A DNA stretch of 64,000 nt from assembly GCA_024362935.1 (NCBI GenBank), contig JANCRA010000001.1, positions 61,160,930 through 61,224,929 of the forward strand, read 5' to 3'. Below are positions 1 to 13,445 of the stretch, in pieces (within the stretch, counting starts at the first letter, position 1; each line of letters begins with the position of its first letter). A program made the translations under genes and the position numbers. This DNA comes from Setophaga petechia (taxonomy: Eukaryota; Chordata; Aves; Passeriformes; Parulidae). The notes under the pieces were generated by a model. It was not told the DNA's origin, ran no database searches, and saw only the letters and a list, made by a program, of their open reading frames with translations.

Positions 1-550
1 GAATTTCCATGGGTTGAGCCACATAACTCACATTACAATGAACACATTAAGAACAAAACTCTAGAAACCTTATTCTCACTTCCTCTGGTTAGTTAAGTGC
101 TGAATGTTCTAAACTATTCCAGTGCTAAAACAATTCAGTGTTAAGCAAAAATAAAACAAATACAGGAAAAGGCAAATCACTTGGCTGAATCTCGTTCAAA
201 CCCACCTTGTTCAAGCAGTGTGTTACTGATGCTCTCTTTAAGATCAGGAAGTGCTTTAAGCTGCTGCTGATCACACTAATACAGCTTCAAGAACTTGAGC
301 TCAAAAAAACACGAAGGAGATGGCCCTCAGTGCACAAACAGCTCCACTGTGTGTGCCTTTCTGACACAAAATCAAAGGAAACATTAATTCCCAGGATTTT
401 AAGGACCTGTACAATTTGAGTCCCTAAAAACTGTAATATTGGAGGTTAACTTAGGAATTTAGACTTCTGTTAGCCTTTTTAATTATTTGTGATATTTAAA
501 AGTATTTGTAATACGCAGAAATATTGCAATATTTCACTACTGCTGCAGCT
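1..550. other. Noncoding DNA, nothing recognised
   Basis: The stretch is AT-rich with no reading frame beyond about 70 codons. I see no transposon similarity, RNA gene or CpG-rich patch. It ends at the tandem hairpin repeat that starts at 551. Confidence 0.6.
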
Positions 551-609
551 TAATTTTCTTCTGCTAAGAAGAAAAGATTTAATTTTCTTCTGCTAAGAAG
601 AAAAGATTT
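551..609. repeat. Tandem duplication of a 29-bp hairpin unit
   Basis: Two identical 29-bp copies lie head to tail, at 552-580 and 581-609; base 551 also matches the period. Each copy contains a perfect inverted repeat with arms TTTTCTTCT and AGAAGAAAA around the 4-base loop GCTA (554-575 and 583-604). The lack of any mismatch between copies suggests a recent duplication, perhaps by replication slippage at the hairpin. No function is implied. Confidence 0.95.
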
Positions 610-3600
610 AAGATCATTCATAAGAGGCACCAGCAGCACAATATTCCCGTGTTACTGCTACTTCCAATTTAGTTTTAGCAAACTGGCCCTGCTGCCAAAG
701 CACTGAACTGTGGTGAGTTTCACTGTTTGGCTGGGTGCATTCCAGAATGCACAGGAAGAGACATGTGAAGCCAAGTTCACCCCACAGGTTCACCTCTTGT
801 GTTCCTGCCCAAACCATTGTCCCATGAGCTGCAGGAGCAGCTGTTGGACTGCAAGAAAAAATCCAAGTGGATCTCTTACCTGCCTCACTAAAAGGATTTG
901 TGCTTTGAGGTTTCTGAGTGAAGAACATCACTGAAGATCACAAAGAACTTTTCTGGATTTTTCCAGGTAGATGTCTACATTTTCTTAATGGACGGGCATT
1001 TTTCTGTAACAGAGAGTATGGAGTTCTGTAATTTTATAACAGTATTTGAAGGGGGGAAAGGAAAGGAGAGTTGAGAATATTTTCTATTTGAATAAGCTCC
1101 TATTATTTTTTAATTGCAAAAAAATTATAATTTTTTAGTTATGACTTCTTACTGTGTTGCAATGGAAAAAGCTAACTCAGTAAACGATTTGCAATCAAAA
1201 AATATAACAGGAAAAAATGATGGAGAGCAACAATAAAAGCACATTAAACAGTGGGTGAAAGCTTCAATAGAACTTAAAGGAAAACAACTTTCAAGAATTG
1301 TCTTCTAACATGAAGTGTGCAGTCGCACTAAATGTGAAGCTTTAAGGTCCTAGGAGGTTTTGTGGCTCCCAGCCTTCCTCTAGTTTACCACACAGTGAGT
1401 TATTTACATAAAACACAATTTCTTCCACAGGAAAGGCTTGCATGCTACTTAAAAGCCTGAATAAATCAGGGACTTCAGCTTGAACCTATGAAAAATCATC
1501 CAAAAAATCCTTTCAACATCTGGATTCTATTACCTTATCATTCCACCTGTCCAGCTGAATTATTCAGATATCCACAGCAGAAGTGCTAGACAATGTCTCT
1601 CTGTGAAGATGTGATGCTTTTTCAAATAAAATAAAATTAAAACCCCCAATTTGGCACAGATTAACTTTCCATACAAATGATGATGCACTACACCCAAATC
1701 CTTGCTATAGCAAGATGCTCACTTCAGTCTGCAAGTCTTCATGTGGCACCCTGCAGGAATCCGCTGATTTCCTGTCAGGGGCTGCAAATCCTTCCAAGAG
1801 CTGGTTCTGGTGGAAGAACCTCCCCAGTGTAGTCACTTGTGGGCTTTTCCAGGTCAGGGATCTCAGCTCCCTCTCCTTTGAGGTTCAGTGTCCAGCCACT
1901 TCTACTGCTGGAAGAAGAACAGAAGAAAAATCTGCCTCCAGTGAGGACTGTTCTGGTGGGCAAAGTCCAAATTCTATTCTTCAGAGAAAAAAAGGGAGGA
2001 GTTCATGTCTGCTCAAAATTTCATCCTTGACTACTGAAAGCATTGCAACAGTATGGGTATGTTTAAAAACAGAATTGTCCTAAATTACAAATAAAAGCAA
2101 TTTGATTCCATCACCATTTTTCATTGCCCAATGCTGAACTGGAGGCCAAGAGCAGCAGAGGCAGCAGCCAAGGTCTCACTGCTGCTGAGAGCTCACCTGC
2201 ACAAGCTCCACTGGAGCGCCTGCTGCGGAGCAGAGCTTGTTCTCCATTTCCATGTCAAACCACAACAGCCACACTCCTGCTGCTATTCAGAGAACAGGGA
2301 TAAACTCTGGGATTTGTTAGGTTTTAAATAGTTTCCAATTTCAGGCCTAATAGAAGGCAAAGTGGAAAATATCACAGGTAATAGGACTTAAAAACAGAAA
2401 CATGGAAGACCACAATGTTATACTCATGTTACCTGTTGCATTTTTCAGCAGAGCAAAATCTTCACTAACATAGAAACACATATCTTTTTCCCACAAAGAA
2501 AAAAATAAAAAAACCTTATAACCTGTAAGAAAAGCTATAAAACCAAAGCAAACCTGATTCCTGTTAACAGAAAATGTGCTTTAAAAATTCAGTTTAGGGA
2601 GCATAAATATTTAATTGCCTTGAGCATGTCTCAGAAGCTCAGGTTTATTCAAAATAGTGTCATGAGCAAAAAAAACTGCAAAACAACCTCTTTTAGCAAG
2701 AAACACCTTGTGAAAAAGAAATATTTTCTTATCTTTCAGTGTTTCACTTGATGTCTGAATCTTATAACTCCAATTCCTATAACAGCATCAGTGGGGGAGA
2801 GAGACATGAGCACTCCTTATTTGACTGACTGCAAGGTTTTGACATGTACAATATTAATAAAAATAATTTATTCTCACAGGGTTTTCTTAGAATAACAAGC
2901 TGGCAGCTTGGTATATGTTTAAGAAAAAAAGAGAAACATTTGAAGCAGTAGGACAAAACCTTCATAAAAAAAAGTATGTATGTACTGCCAAGTACCAGAT
3001 ATACATATACATACACACACATATATATATCCAATTTCCCAATGCCTTTCTCTAAGTATCAGACAACTGGCTACAAAATTATTAGGTTATTTATTGACTG
3101 TTAAGTGAATCCTGTTTGATAATTAATGTCATGGGGGACTATTGGTTATTAACTATTCATTGCCCAATCTTCAATAAATCAACTTTAGCAAGAACAATTT
3201 TCCATCTAAAATTAAACACAATATCTAGGACACTTATTTTAAGTAAGTGCACCACTAAATACTAAGACCTTATGTACAGTTAAATGACTGCTATTTAACT
3301 TACATAATCATAGTCAGAGTAATATACAGGTACTGTCATTATAAGCGTTATGACTTCAAGAGTTGGTCTAAACGTAATATCCAAGCATCAGTTGCTAAAT
3401 AACAAAATATTTGTCTGATTAAGGCTTGGTTCAAGAAAACATGCAGTGGGCATAACTAAGAGCTGAAATTAATGGCATGTGTTAGCTTGGAGGGGTAGAA
3501 ATTTGCTGCTGACAAGCAGGAAGACACACAAAATATTCCTATACTTAACACATGCTGCTAGTACAGATATCATTTTTCATAAATGTATTTCAGATAAAAA

Positions 3601-6600
3601 CTGACAAATGTGAAATGTTTTGCTACACAGAATTTATTCAAGTGACCCTTGTTCTGCTTGACAACAAAGGCCAGAAGCTGTCCTACCTCTCTGAAATATT
3701 CTTCTGTTTGTACTTAGAGTTTTATAAAAATGTAGGATAAAAACAAGGCTTCCATTGCATTTCTGCTTGTGTGGCTCTGAGTAACTGTTGCTATTATTAT
3801 TCATAGCAATTATTTTTATTTGTTATAATTTACCACCATCTAATTTGGGAAAGTTCCTGAGAAATGCCAACTAACTTGAAGATTTTAAATGCCTCATTTT
3901 AAAATATGATATTGCAGATAGTTCAGCTCTGTGTGTGCAGCCCCTCAGGGTTAATTCCCTATTTTGTGAGTTAAGCAGAAATTTGTAAACTGTTTTAGTT
4001 GGGTTGAATTAGACATAGGAGAACCATGCTCACCCCTCAAGATCTACACCCACATTCTCAGCAATGATAATTGGATTTTCCTGCACAGGTTATTTTCGTT
4101 CTAGCAGCAGCAAACCTGTTGGAATGGTGAATCACTTGGTGCTGCTCCCCAGGCACCACTAATCATGGTAATCTCATCTGCTCCAATTAACCCCGTGTGC
4201 AGTTCCACAGGCCGTTAACCCTTGCGTTGCCACAGGCTGTGCAAACCAAATCCCAGCCCATTACCCTCATCTCCTGCAGTCTCTGCACAGGGCTCCAGCA
4301 GCCTGAACTGCTCATAATGATTCTTCTTTTCCATGATCACTCTTGAGATTTGAACCATGCCTGGGTGAAATTCTGAGCAAAACAGACATCCCCAAATCCC
4401 TCCATCACCTCAACACATCCCAGTGCCATTTCCAGGCCAGCTCCAGAGGTGTGCCAGGGAAGCAGCCCCATTTCCTGATGTGCAAGGACAGACAGGGAGG
4501 TGAGGATGTTGTCCTAGAATTGACCATGAGGCAGACTGCTAAACTTCCTGACAATCGGTCTGACTTCCTCAGGATGTAGCTGACTAAAAATTCACTGTCC
4601 TGTGTCTACTACTCATGGCTTGGTCTGAGACAGTATGAAATAAGAGAAAAGTGGATTACTTCCAGGTCCAAGTTCGTACAATATCTGTGTGGTCTCTCAG
4701 ACCCCTGGTTTGGAGAAGGATCTAAACTGTATTTGTTTACACAAATACCTGAACTGAAAAACAACAGGTAATCAAATCCCCTCCAAGAGTCCAAGTTTTG
4801 TCCTCTGATGAATTTTCCTGACAATGAGCCAAGCTTGCAGGGTCATGAGAGAGAGAATTTCCCAGAAAAGAGATAAGAGAGAGAAAACAGAGGGCAGAAC
4901 AAGACACCAAAGGCCCTAGAAAAGGGTATAAATGACACGTTTCATGACAAAGTGAAATGAATATTGATCATCCTTGGTGGTTGGGAGACATCCTGATGAG
5001 CTGAATTACACATGGCCATAGAGCATCCAAGCCAAGGGATGGGATGTGGGAATCTCCTTGAGTATCTGTGTGATCCTCAGGTATTGATTTATCACACAAG
5101 TAGACATAAAGCTGACAGTAGCTACACACGGTTTGAGATTTTATGGCAGATACATGAACCCAGAGACACATTTGAGACTGTGGACTGCTTACAAATAGCT
5201 CACAAAAAATAACTCTAAAATTACCTTCCACAAACTCTATGCCAAAAACCCTTGAAGTCATGTTCTTCTGTATGTTACACGGAAATATATTATTTTTAAC
5301 ACATCATTCAAAAAAGTGAATTTCTTTAATGTTGAAAGCTTATTTTGCAGGTTAAAATCTGCTCCATGGTTAAATTAGCAAGGCTCACGGAATCAGGTTT
5401 TTTAAACTGAGTTTAAAGCCTACCAGATGTTATTTACAGGTAATAATCATGCAGCCACAGACCAAGTTCATTTCAACTCTTGCAGAATTACTCATGTAAT
5501 TTCTTGCACTACACTGCATTGACAACATTTTCATTGAGTACAAGATACAGAGTTACAAAATGAAGATCTACCAAGCCCCGCATTCAGCAGCAGCAGGGAA
5601 TTCAGGAAGCAGGGGCTGTTAGAGCACGTGGAGGAGCCCCTTGCATTACAGCTTAGAGGGGCTGGGATGCACTGTTCTAAAGCATATCTAGAAATGGATG
5701 GGGAAAAAATACAAATGACATTTCAACAACCATTTCTGTGCTCTACTTGGATAGGCCAATGCCATGATTAGCTCTGTCATGCTTTGAGTGACTTCAAAGT
5801 CATCAGTTGATAGTAAATAACCAGAACACTGCTTAAAATACAAAATAGTTATCAGCATATTCCAAATGTTTTTAATGGGACAGATTATTTGAAGATCACA
5901 GGATAATGGCTGAGTCCATGGATGATTTTTCCATCTGACAGAGCAGCCCCACACTTTGAGGTCTGACACACAACTCAGTTGCATTATCAACACTTTAGGG
6001 ACAGCAGAGATATCAAACCAGTCTGAACACATTGATGTGCAGTTCCTGTCTCACTGTCCCTTCAGCCATTCCTTTAAATCAGAACAATTCACCATTCTGC
6101 CATACACAGGGGGAGTTTATGGAGTCTTGCTGAGAGGTTTAAGAAATCTCTCGCTGCAGGGAACAGTGGATTGCAAACAGAGACAGGCAGAAAAGCTCAG
6201 CTATTTGAGAAAAACACAAAGTCTGGTTGTCTCTCTGCATTTACCCTGAGTCAGAGATGATAAGCCCAAATTCTCTTGCAATTACCAAGCTAAAAGGAAG
6301 AAGTAATGGGACAAGAATAGAACCAATGCATTTTAACCTATTCTATCCAAGTGTTATCACTCTTCCATCACATTATTCTGTGTTAAAGCTGAGTGTTAAG
6401 CTGACCTTTTGGATACCAAAGGATAAAAATGCATTAGAACTTCTTGTCTTTCAATCACAAACACACATCGAGTTCCTTGTCTTTCATCAGGGACACTTCC
6501 TTAAGCCTTAGGTTGAAAATTTTCCTGCCAACCTCCAGCAACACACATTTTCCTTCAATCCTCTGTTCTTTGTTCTCCCCACAGACCCAAGAGCTGGGAT

Positions 6601-7126
6601 CAGATGAATCTTTGCTAATGCTCCTTGCTGCAGGGCTCATGACTGAGAAAGGATAACAGTGGAGCTTAGATGACATTAACCTGAACTTGAATTTACACTG
6701 AAGGAATTACATCCCAACAACAGGGGTTGGGTTTCTAAATCTGCTCTGGCAGAGCAAGTGCTGCAGTCACTGTCTCCAGTCATCAAGCTCAAAGCATGAC
6801 AGCCACAAGTATCTGGAGCAGTAAGTCACAATCCATGAGTCTGGGGGAAAAGTGCTAAAACACGCAGCAGTACCAACACAGAGGGACTGCCCAGCTCCCA
6901 GCAAGACCTCAGAGAGCCCTCAGACTGCAATAAGCTTCCCCCACACAGTCCAAGCAATTTGTGGACTTGCAAAGTGTTCTGCACACTGCCTGTAAAGACC
7001 AATTAGTGGGGAGGTCAGTTTGGAACATTTGAGTCCCAGATAAGCTACAATTATGGCATAAGGTGTTCATTTCTTTATGATATTAAATTAAGAATTTCTC
7101 CTTTGTCTTGGAAATGTTCTGAACTA
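610..7126. other. Noncoding DNA with scattered low-complexity tracts
   Basis: All frames are short and broken. A few moderately GC-richer patches (about 720-890, 1740-1960, 2130-2300 and 4100-4330) have no CpG enrichment and no splice-site-bounded open frame that I can defend. An AT/CA simple repeat sits at 2999-3030. I recognised no transposon here. Confidence 0.55.
2999..3030. repeat. AT/CA microsatellite
   Basis: A run of alternating purine-pyrimidine dinucleotides grades from ATACAT steps through CACACA into ATATATAT. It is an ordinary compound dinucleotide repeat, likely to be length-polymorphic. Confidence 0.85.
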
Positions 7127-7148
7127 ATTCCATATTTAAATATGGAAT
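7127..7148. repeat. 22-bp perfect palindrome
   Basis: The 11-base half-site ATTCCATATTT is followed directly by its exact reverse complement with no spacer. The flanking bases (A at 7126, G at 7149) do not extend the symmetry. The sequence could form a small cruciform, be a dimeric binding site, or be chance in AT-rich DNA. Confidence 0.95.
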
Positions 7149-8520
7149 GCTAAAACCATGTTTGGGCTAGAGGACACTAAATATCCACAAGAATATGAAC
7201 AAATCTTAGAGGCAGGTGTCCAGTCCCACTGCAGCTGTAGTCCCAGGAATTCTCCTATCACAGCTAAAACAGAGTTCCTCACCTTGCCTGTTTTACTGCT
7301 GGGATTATTTGAGTCTATTCCCAGTTCTGGACACTGCTGTAAAATCCCACAAAAAATTAGTCACCACTGCAGAGTTTGCAATCTGAAATTCAAGCCAAGA
7401 ATTAATTAAGCATTAGGAAAAAGAACAAAACAATTCAGACAGCTGTGGTCACAATGTTGGGATGCAGTCTCAAGTAGAAGCCAGTAGAGCTTTGGGATGG
7501 CTTCTTTTGGAATAACACCAGAGCAGAGTTACAGGAAAAGATTTGAAGGAAGGTGATTAAATCAACTTGCAGAGATTTACGAAGCTAATGGTGAAATCAG
7601 CATATTTTCTGCAGCAATTAATAAGTGGATGATGAAGTCTGGTATCACAGGTCTGTTGGACATGGCACCAACATTTTAATGCCAACTGAAGTAAAGCTAA
7701 GGCACAACAGCACCCAGCAAGAGTGGACAAGACCCTACCTGATACCACGAGGAGGCAAATGGAAGACAGCAGAGAGAAGAACCTGTGATGAACTATGATC
7801 CCTAGCAGAAAACCAGAAAAGCAATAGAAAGGAGGAGGCTGTGTCCCCTGACACTGACCAAGCAGAATAAACAAGTAGAAAACTTGACTTTACTCTCCCC
7901 ACAGAGGTAGGAAAGATGACATGAGGAACTTTCTCCTTGCAGAAAATATGACCTTGTTTTCTTTACAAGTAGTTTTCATTCATATTAGAATTAGTCAATT
8001 AACATTAAAAATGTAAAAGGAAAGGCTATAAAATCTCCCTCTGGGATCATTCATTTTTAATCATTTTTTTTAAATGGCTAAACAAAAGCAAAGAACCAAT
8101 TTGGTCACACTCCCTCTTTGAGGTGTGGGGGCTGCACAGAAACAAAGCAAAATCTCACAGAGGCTGTCCCTGCAGACTTGGTTCATGCAGAGCCAGTCTT
8201 AATTCTGAAGCCACTGAGTATGTGACGAAATGAAGATATTCCTCTCCACAACCATGCTCAAAACAAAAACAGAGGCACTGATTAAAGCTGAGACTACAAA
8301 ATGTTCTTAGGGGAGGTCGTCCTCGAAAATCCCTTCATTCTGATTTTCCACTAGAAGGTCTTCATAAATAAAAAGCAGCTTCAGCTTTTATTATTTCTGT
8401 AACTACTAATTGCAAAAATATCATTAATGACTTTTGATCCGAACTCCACATCATGCTCAGACGTTCAGCAGCCAGCTTGCATTGTTATCTAATTGTGTCA
8501 CACTTCCTTCTGTCATTAAA
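7149..8520. other. Noncoding DNA, nothing recognised
   Basis: Open frames are at most about 105 codons on either strand, with no domain similarity. I see no repeat family, no simple-sequence tract of note and no CpG cluster. Confidence 0.55.
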
Positions 8521-8563
8521 GATCAGATATAAGGGAAAAGTTCCTCACCACAAGGGCTGTCTA
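8521..8563 (+). mobile_element. CR1 LINE fragment (degraded)
   Basis: The segment resembles a piece of the 3' part of avian CR1 in sense orientation: a 'GATATTAGGAAAAAGTTCTTCACC'-type block followed by a 'GAGGGCTGTC'-type block is recognisable as CAGATATAAGGGAAAAG and then CTCACCACAAGGGCTGTC. Only about 40 bp align by eye, so this is a short, old, 5'-truncated remnant. The comparison is to remembered CR1 sequence. Confidence 0.45.
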
Positions 8564-9582
8564 AACGTTTTCTGCTGCAGAAACTTTTAAATGCAATTTA
8601 AAGCATTTGTTAAAGCAGTGAAGTTATCTGTGTTGAGTTACACAAATTTTATGCAGGTACAAAACATTTCAAGTAAGATTTAGGAATAAGTAACTGAAAA
8701 CTGCCTGACCACCCAAGTTTATAAAGGTTATATTTATCAGAGAGGGTCAAGAAAAGACTTTGGTACTGTCAGAGTAACAAATTTGCTGTCTGAAACTTGA
8801 GGAAAAAAAAGTGTTAAGAATTCAGCAAGGTTTTTCCTTTCCATTTCTTGAACCTCATTAATTTCATTTTGGGTTAAATAACCAACTCCCTCATTTTTTA
8901 GTCTTTCCCAAAGTACTTCAAAGGTAATCTAAATTTTCTGAATAATAAAAAATATCGAATTCCATTCCATTATTTTTTTTCTTTTTGTGAATCAATATTA
9001 AAAAATACTGATGCAAGCAGAGGTTTTATCACTCCATATTATGAAAACTCTTAACCATTAAAACCATTAAAAATTCTAATAATCAATGTCTAAGAACAGT
9101 TGCTGTCCCTGTTACTGTAAAAGTATACATTTTTTTCTCCAAATAGAAGTTTAATGTCTATTTTCCAGTTTGGTTTCTGCTGACCATAGATGCAGGATAA
9201 ACCAACACAGCAGGATAAATAATTGTGGCTGTTTCGCCATAGACAGATAAAGACTCATGATCATTAACAGTAAACAATAACTGCCAACAATAAACATTTA
9301 ATGATACTCATAAAAATAATTGGCCATTGTGAGGCTCAGCAAATTTAAGAGAATTTTGCATTAAATTGGTGGTTGTGCATTTAAGAAGACAATACTTCAT
9401 TGAAGGACAGCAAATGATGAAACAACCACTCTGTCCTGATTCTGCCTGTTTAAAAAGATAATTTCTCAAACTGAGCATTCTGGCTTTTCCCTCCTGCATA
9501 TTCTCCAAGGGATCACCTTGGCTTGCTCAAAAATGTAATGGATGCTACACTGGCAGAAACCACTTGCAGATAAAGCAAAACA

Positions 9583-9607
9583 AATTGGCATTTTATAATT
9601 GCCAATT
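9583..9607. repeat. Inverted repeat, 8-bp arms
   Basis: Arms AATTGGCA (9583-9590) and TGCCAATT (9600-9607) are perfect reverse complements around a 9-base AT-rich loop. Each arm contains a TTGGCA half-site like that bound by NFI-family factors, giving an inverted pair with unusually wide spacing. The NFI reading is only inference. Confidence 0.8.
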
Positions 9608-9683
9608 CTGCAACCAGGCAGAACTACCACTAATGGTGTGTTCAGGGAGAAATTCTGCTCAGTGCTCACCACTAAGTGTGGTC

Positions 9684-9721
9684 CTCAGTGCAAGCAATGG
9701 CCTGTGCTCAGTGCAAGCAAT
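9684..9721. repeat. Spaced direct repeat, 15 bp
   Basis: The 15-mer CTCAGTGCAAGCAAT occurs at 9684-9698 and again at 9707-9721, a period of 23 bp. It is a small local duplication with no evident function. Confidence 0.9.
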
Positions 9722-11889
9722 ACACCTGAAATAAGAGTTAATTACCATGTAAAAATAACTCTCCTGTTGGAAGTATCAACTCAAATTAAGTGTTAGAAAT
9801 TAAAGTACCTCAAGTCTCTGCAATTTTAACATCTTTTCATTTGACTGCTGCAATATTGCTCTTAAAAGTAATCAGCGTCTCTTAATCTTTGTGATCATTA
9901 CTTCTTTAAGCATCTGCTATCATGTTATCAAGGTCCTGAAGCATTTTTGAGCCTTATTAATCATTGCTTGGCACATCAATGATGTCAAATCATTGGGGAT
10001 ATTTAAGTTTTAAGTGTACTCAGAGAATTCTGGTAATCTGCACTTGAGGAGCAACCTCACCAGACTCTCTGCTCCATAGCAATCAAACTTGGTTTTGGGA
10101 AGTTGGGCTACCTTGAAAGAAGAGCATGACAAAATACAATCACACTGTCACAAAAACCAGACTGATAATTCAGCTGAACTTCAGCAATGAAATCCCAAAA
10201 GTGATTTTTATATCCCAAAGGCAAAATAAAAACAGCTGCTTTTTAAAAACATCTTGTTTTCTCTTGATCCAGCACTTTTAAGACTCTTATGTTCCAGAAC
10301 GACCTGGTATAAATAACAGAAAAAGTCAGATTACAGAACTGAGGTGAAATCAATTGATAGGCTCCCTTTTCTGCATGGACTCAGCAGGATAATTTGTCCA
10401 GGACTTTCTCAGGGTGATAATAGCACTTGGCAGTAATATCTATCTGTAAAATTCCAGCAGAGCAAATAGCTGGAATAAGTGTCAAGAAAACTCAGTTATC
10501 TGCTGTACTAATAACCACAAGCCTGTACCCATCATGCTGAGAAAACCTCCAGAAGGAACAATGTCATTACCTTAAAAGCTCAGGTTGGCTTGATGAGCTG
10601 CTTATTCCAATTAACACAGAAGGAAGTGGCTGGGTAGGTACCACCCTCATTTAGGAAGTCTGTCTAACGTTCACACCATGATGAGTTCTGAAACAACTTT
10701 CTTTTAAGGATCACTACATTTAAAACAACATTTAACCACATATGGCAGCTACAAATTTCATCTCCTCATCCTGTAATCATGGACAGAAATAAATGTCTAA
10801 GGAGCGTTCACACATCCAACAGAAAAAGTAAAATGCTCTGATCAGAGGCAGTTTCAAGCATAAGTTAAACCCTCATCTCACAAAAGGCTGCCAAAATTCT
10901 GTTTCAGGGGTCAAAGTCAATATCCTTGGTCATTATGCAGTTAAGGGAATGAGCAAAACACTATAAAATGGAGTCTTGCAAAAAGCATGAAAAGGTCCCT
11001 TCTGTCCTTTCCAGTATTTGTTTTTCTAAGGATTAACGAAACTGGTGGTACACTCTGTGTATAACATTCTCCATCAATTAGCATTTGTAACTACATATAC
11101 AACTGTTATAAATTAGGATAATTATGTGTGTACAAATAGACTGATTTCACAGGATATTGGATTAGAAAAGCTAATCCTCATTCCAATGAACAAATTTGAA
11201 CACTAATTTATTGATCTACTTAGTGTTACTGGCACTTTCTTCTATTTCAAATTTTGAAAATTATTCCCAAGAATTTTCAAAATATTTCATAGGAAAAAGG
11301 TATTTTTATGCTAAGATGTATGGTGTGCATGATTGAATGCTTCATTCCACATGCTTACAAGCTGAGCCTTGACCAAGTTAAGAGGTGGAAGGCTGTGCTC
11401 ATTGTAATGCAAAGATGGAAATAATGAAACCCTGAACACAGGACGAAGGTTCACAGAAAAATTAAAATTCCTTGCTGAGTCAAGACAGATGGAGGAGATA
11501 ATTTTATTCACCAGATAGAAAAGCTCAGGTCAGAATAGTGACCATTTCTTCTCAAGAGCAGCATCCATTGAAACACACAGTCTGCAGGTGGAATAAGGTT
11601 AAACCTTCCCAAAATGGGAAAAAGCCTTGACTCTGACCTTGATTATTTCATCATCTACACTTATTTACCATTTTGAATATAGTACTACAGTATTCTTGTG
11701 ACTTAAAAAATCTTTGTCTGAAAAATGACCACATTAGAGAAAATTTTACATCAGGATAACCTCTTGTTGAAATTATCCAAAAGAACAGGATAAAGTGAAA
11801 TGATCATGCTGCAGAAATTATTCCAATTTTTAGCAAATAGAATACACTCATATTGAGTGATGTTTTGAAAAAACCATAAATACACTACA

Positions 11890-11915
11890 TTCACATTACT
11901 GCATGGTAATGTGAA
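11890..11915. repeat. Inverted repeat, 10-bp arms
   Basis: TTCACATTAC (11890-11899) and GTAATGTGAA (11906-11915) pair perfectly around the 6-base loop TGCATG. A transcript would fold into a short stable-looking hairpin. No RNA family is recognised. Confidence 0.9.
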
Positions 11916-13115
11916 AAATATTCCTCTTCATCTTCAGTATCTCTCACAGAATTAACACCAGGATGAAGTTGCCAAAGTGAAAAATACTGTATAAGAAGTG
12001 GTATTGCCCCACACATGGGATACCTGCGTGTGCTTCAGAGAGATTCATCCTGAGTTTGCTCCAGCCCCTGTAAACACCATAAACATGAGGCAACCATGGG
12101 ACTGTTCCACAGGTTCTCTCCAAGCTTGTGACACGGGTTTATGCTTCCAATAGCCATCAGAGGGAGTGGAAGTCAACAGCAAGGGGTGGCACAATTGGAC
12201 AAAAATCCCAGTATTATTGGCACATGAGAAATTAAAGAAATATTGATTACCTAAAAGACCTGAACTCCACACCTTATCTAGTGCAACTTCCATACTGAGG
12301 CTTTGAAACAGACACGGTAATTTACAACTTGTAATTTTTATGTCCTGTAGAAGTGAAATCCTCAGCCTCCCTCTCCAGAGTAACCACCTGAGTAACCAAC
12401 TATTTGCTATTAAGATTTTATACCATGGCCTTATTGTTTACAGTGTTCCTTTTCAGCAAACTTACTGGTTGCATGACTACCTAAACTCAATGTATCCCCC
12501 ACCATTTGTAAACTGCTACTAAGAGAAACTGTTTTTTCTGTGCTAATTGCTGACATCATATATTAGGAGGAATAGAGTGAGTATGGAATAAGATTTTACA
12601 CAGCAAAACAAAGAATGCTCACAGATAGTAAACCCTGGATCCCAGCCCCAAAACCCTACTTTATACTCATTTCTTTGGCTTTGGGAAGACATTAGGACAG
12701 CCTGCAGCTTCCTAGAAATAAAACACTGACAATCCTAGCTAAAGCAGCTGTTCTGCAGATGCAAAGGAAGATGTAGAATGTTTCCTGAACAAGCAGCCTG
12801 AAAATTACTCTCTCACAAATGAATAAGCATCAATACAAAACACACTGTTACAAACGTTTTATTTCCATATAACAGAAAATGAAAAACCATCTGTCCATTC
12901 TGGTCATTTGCCAAGCAGCCAGCCCAGCACACCAATTTACTACCTGTATCTAAGATATCCTACTAATAAAGAATATTTCTTAACTGTTTTCATTTTGTCT
13001 GCACATGCTGATTAATAATTTCATCATGTAACCCACCTCTTTCAAAGTCAGTCATGTACATAACAAGGAGATCAATTCCTGAAAGTATAACTGTGCTCCT
13101 CTTTTGGATTTGGAG

Positions 13116-13129
13116 AAAAAAAAAAAAAA
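13116..13129. repeat. Poly-A run (A14)
   Basis: Fourteen uninterrupted A residues. No retroposed gene body or target-site duplication is recognisable next to it. Confidence 0.9.
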
Positions 13130-13445
13130 GAGCTTCTTTAGTGAAACCAGTGAAAATTAGGGCCAACATTTTATTCTGCAGGAATTTCCCCAGTTAAGCA
13201 TAATATTTCTATGGACTTCTAATGATCAATATCCTGTGCTCTCAATATTCAATTCCAGTCCTGGTTGTCTTTTAGATACCAGAAGCCAGTGGGTATTAAG
13301 AGATAAATTGTACTCAGCACTATTTTAGTCCAACACTTAACATGAAGAGTATGTTTGCAATTAAAATTCACACAATGGAGTATTTGAAGTAAACACATTT
13401 CAGTATCAGTAGCAGCACAAAGCAATGATGAAAAATCCACAATGG

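Larger units (their letters stand above)
8564..13445. other. Noncoding DNA, AT-rich
   Basis: There is no supportable gene. The stretch at 8940-9070 is especially AT-rich. Two perfect inverted repeats (9583-9607 and 11890-11915), a spaced 15-bp duplication (9684-9721) and an A14 run (13116-13129) are the only structures that I could pick out. Confidence 0.55.

Noticed and set aside
4921..4940. TATA-like GGGTATAAATG as a promoter
   Set aside because: It is an isolated motif with no CCAAT box, GC-rich context or downstream exon; such motifs are common by chance in AT-rich DNA.
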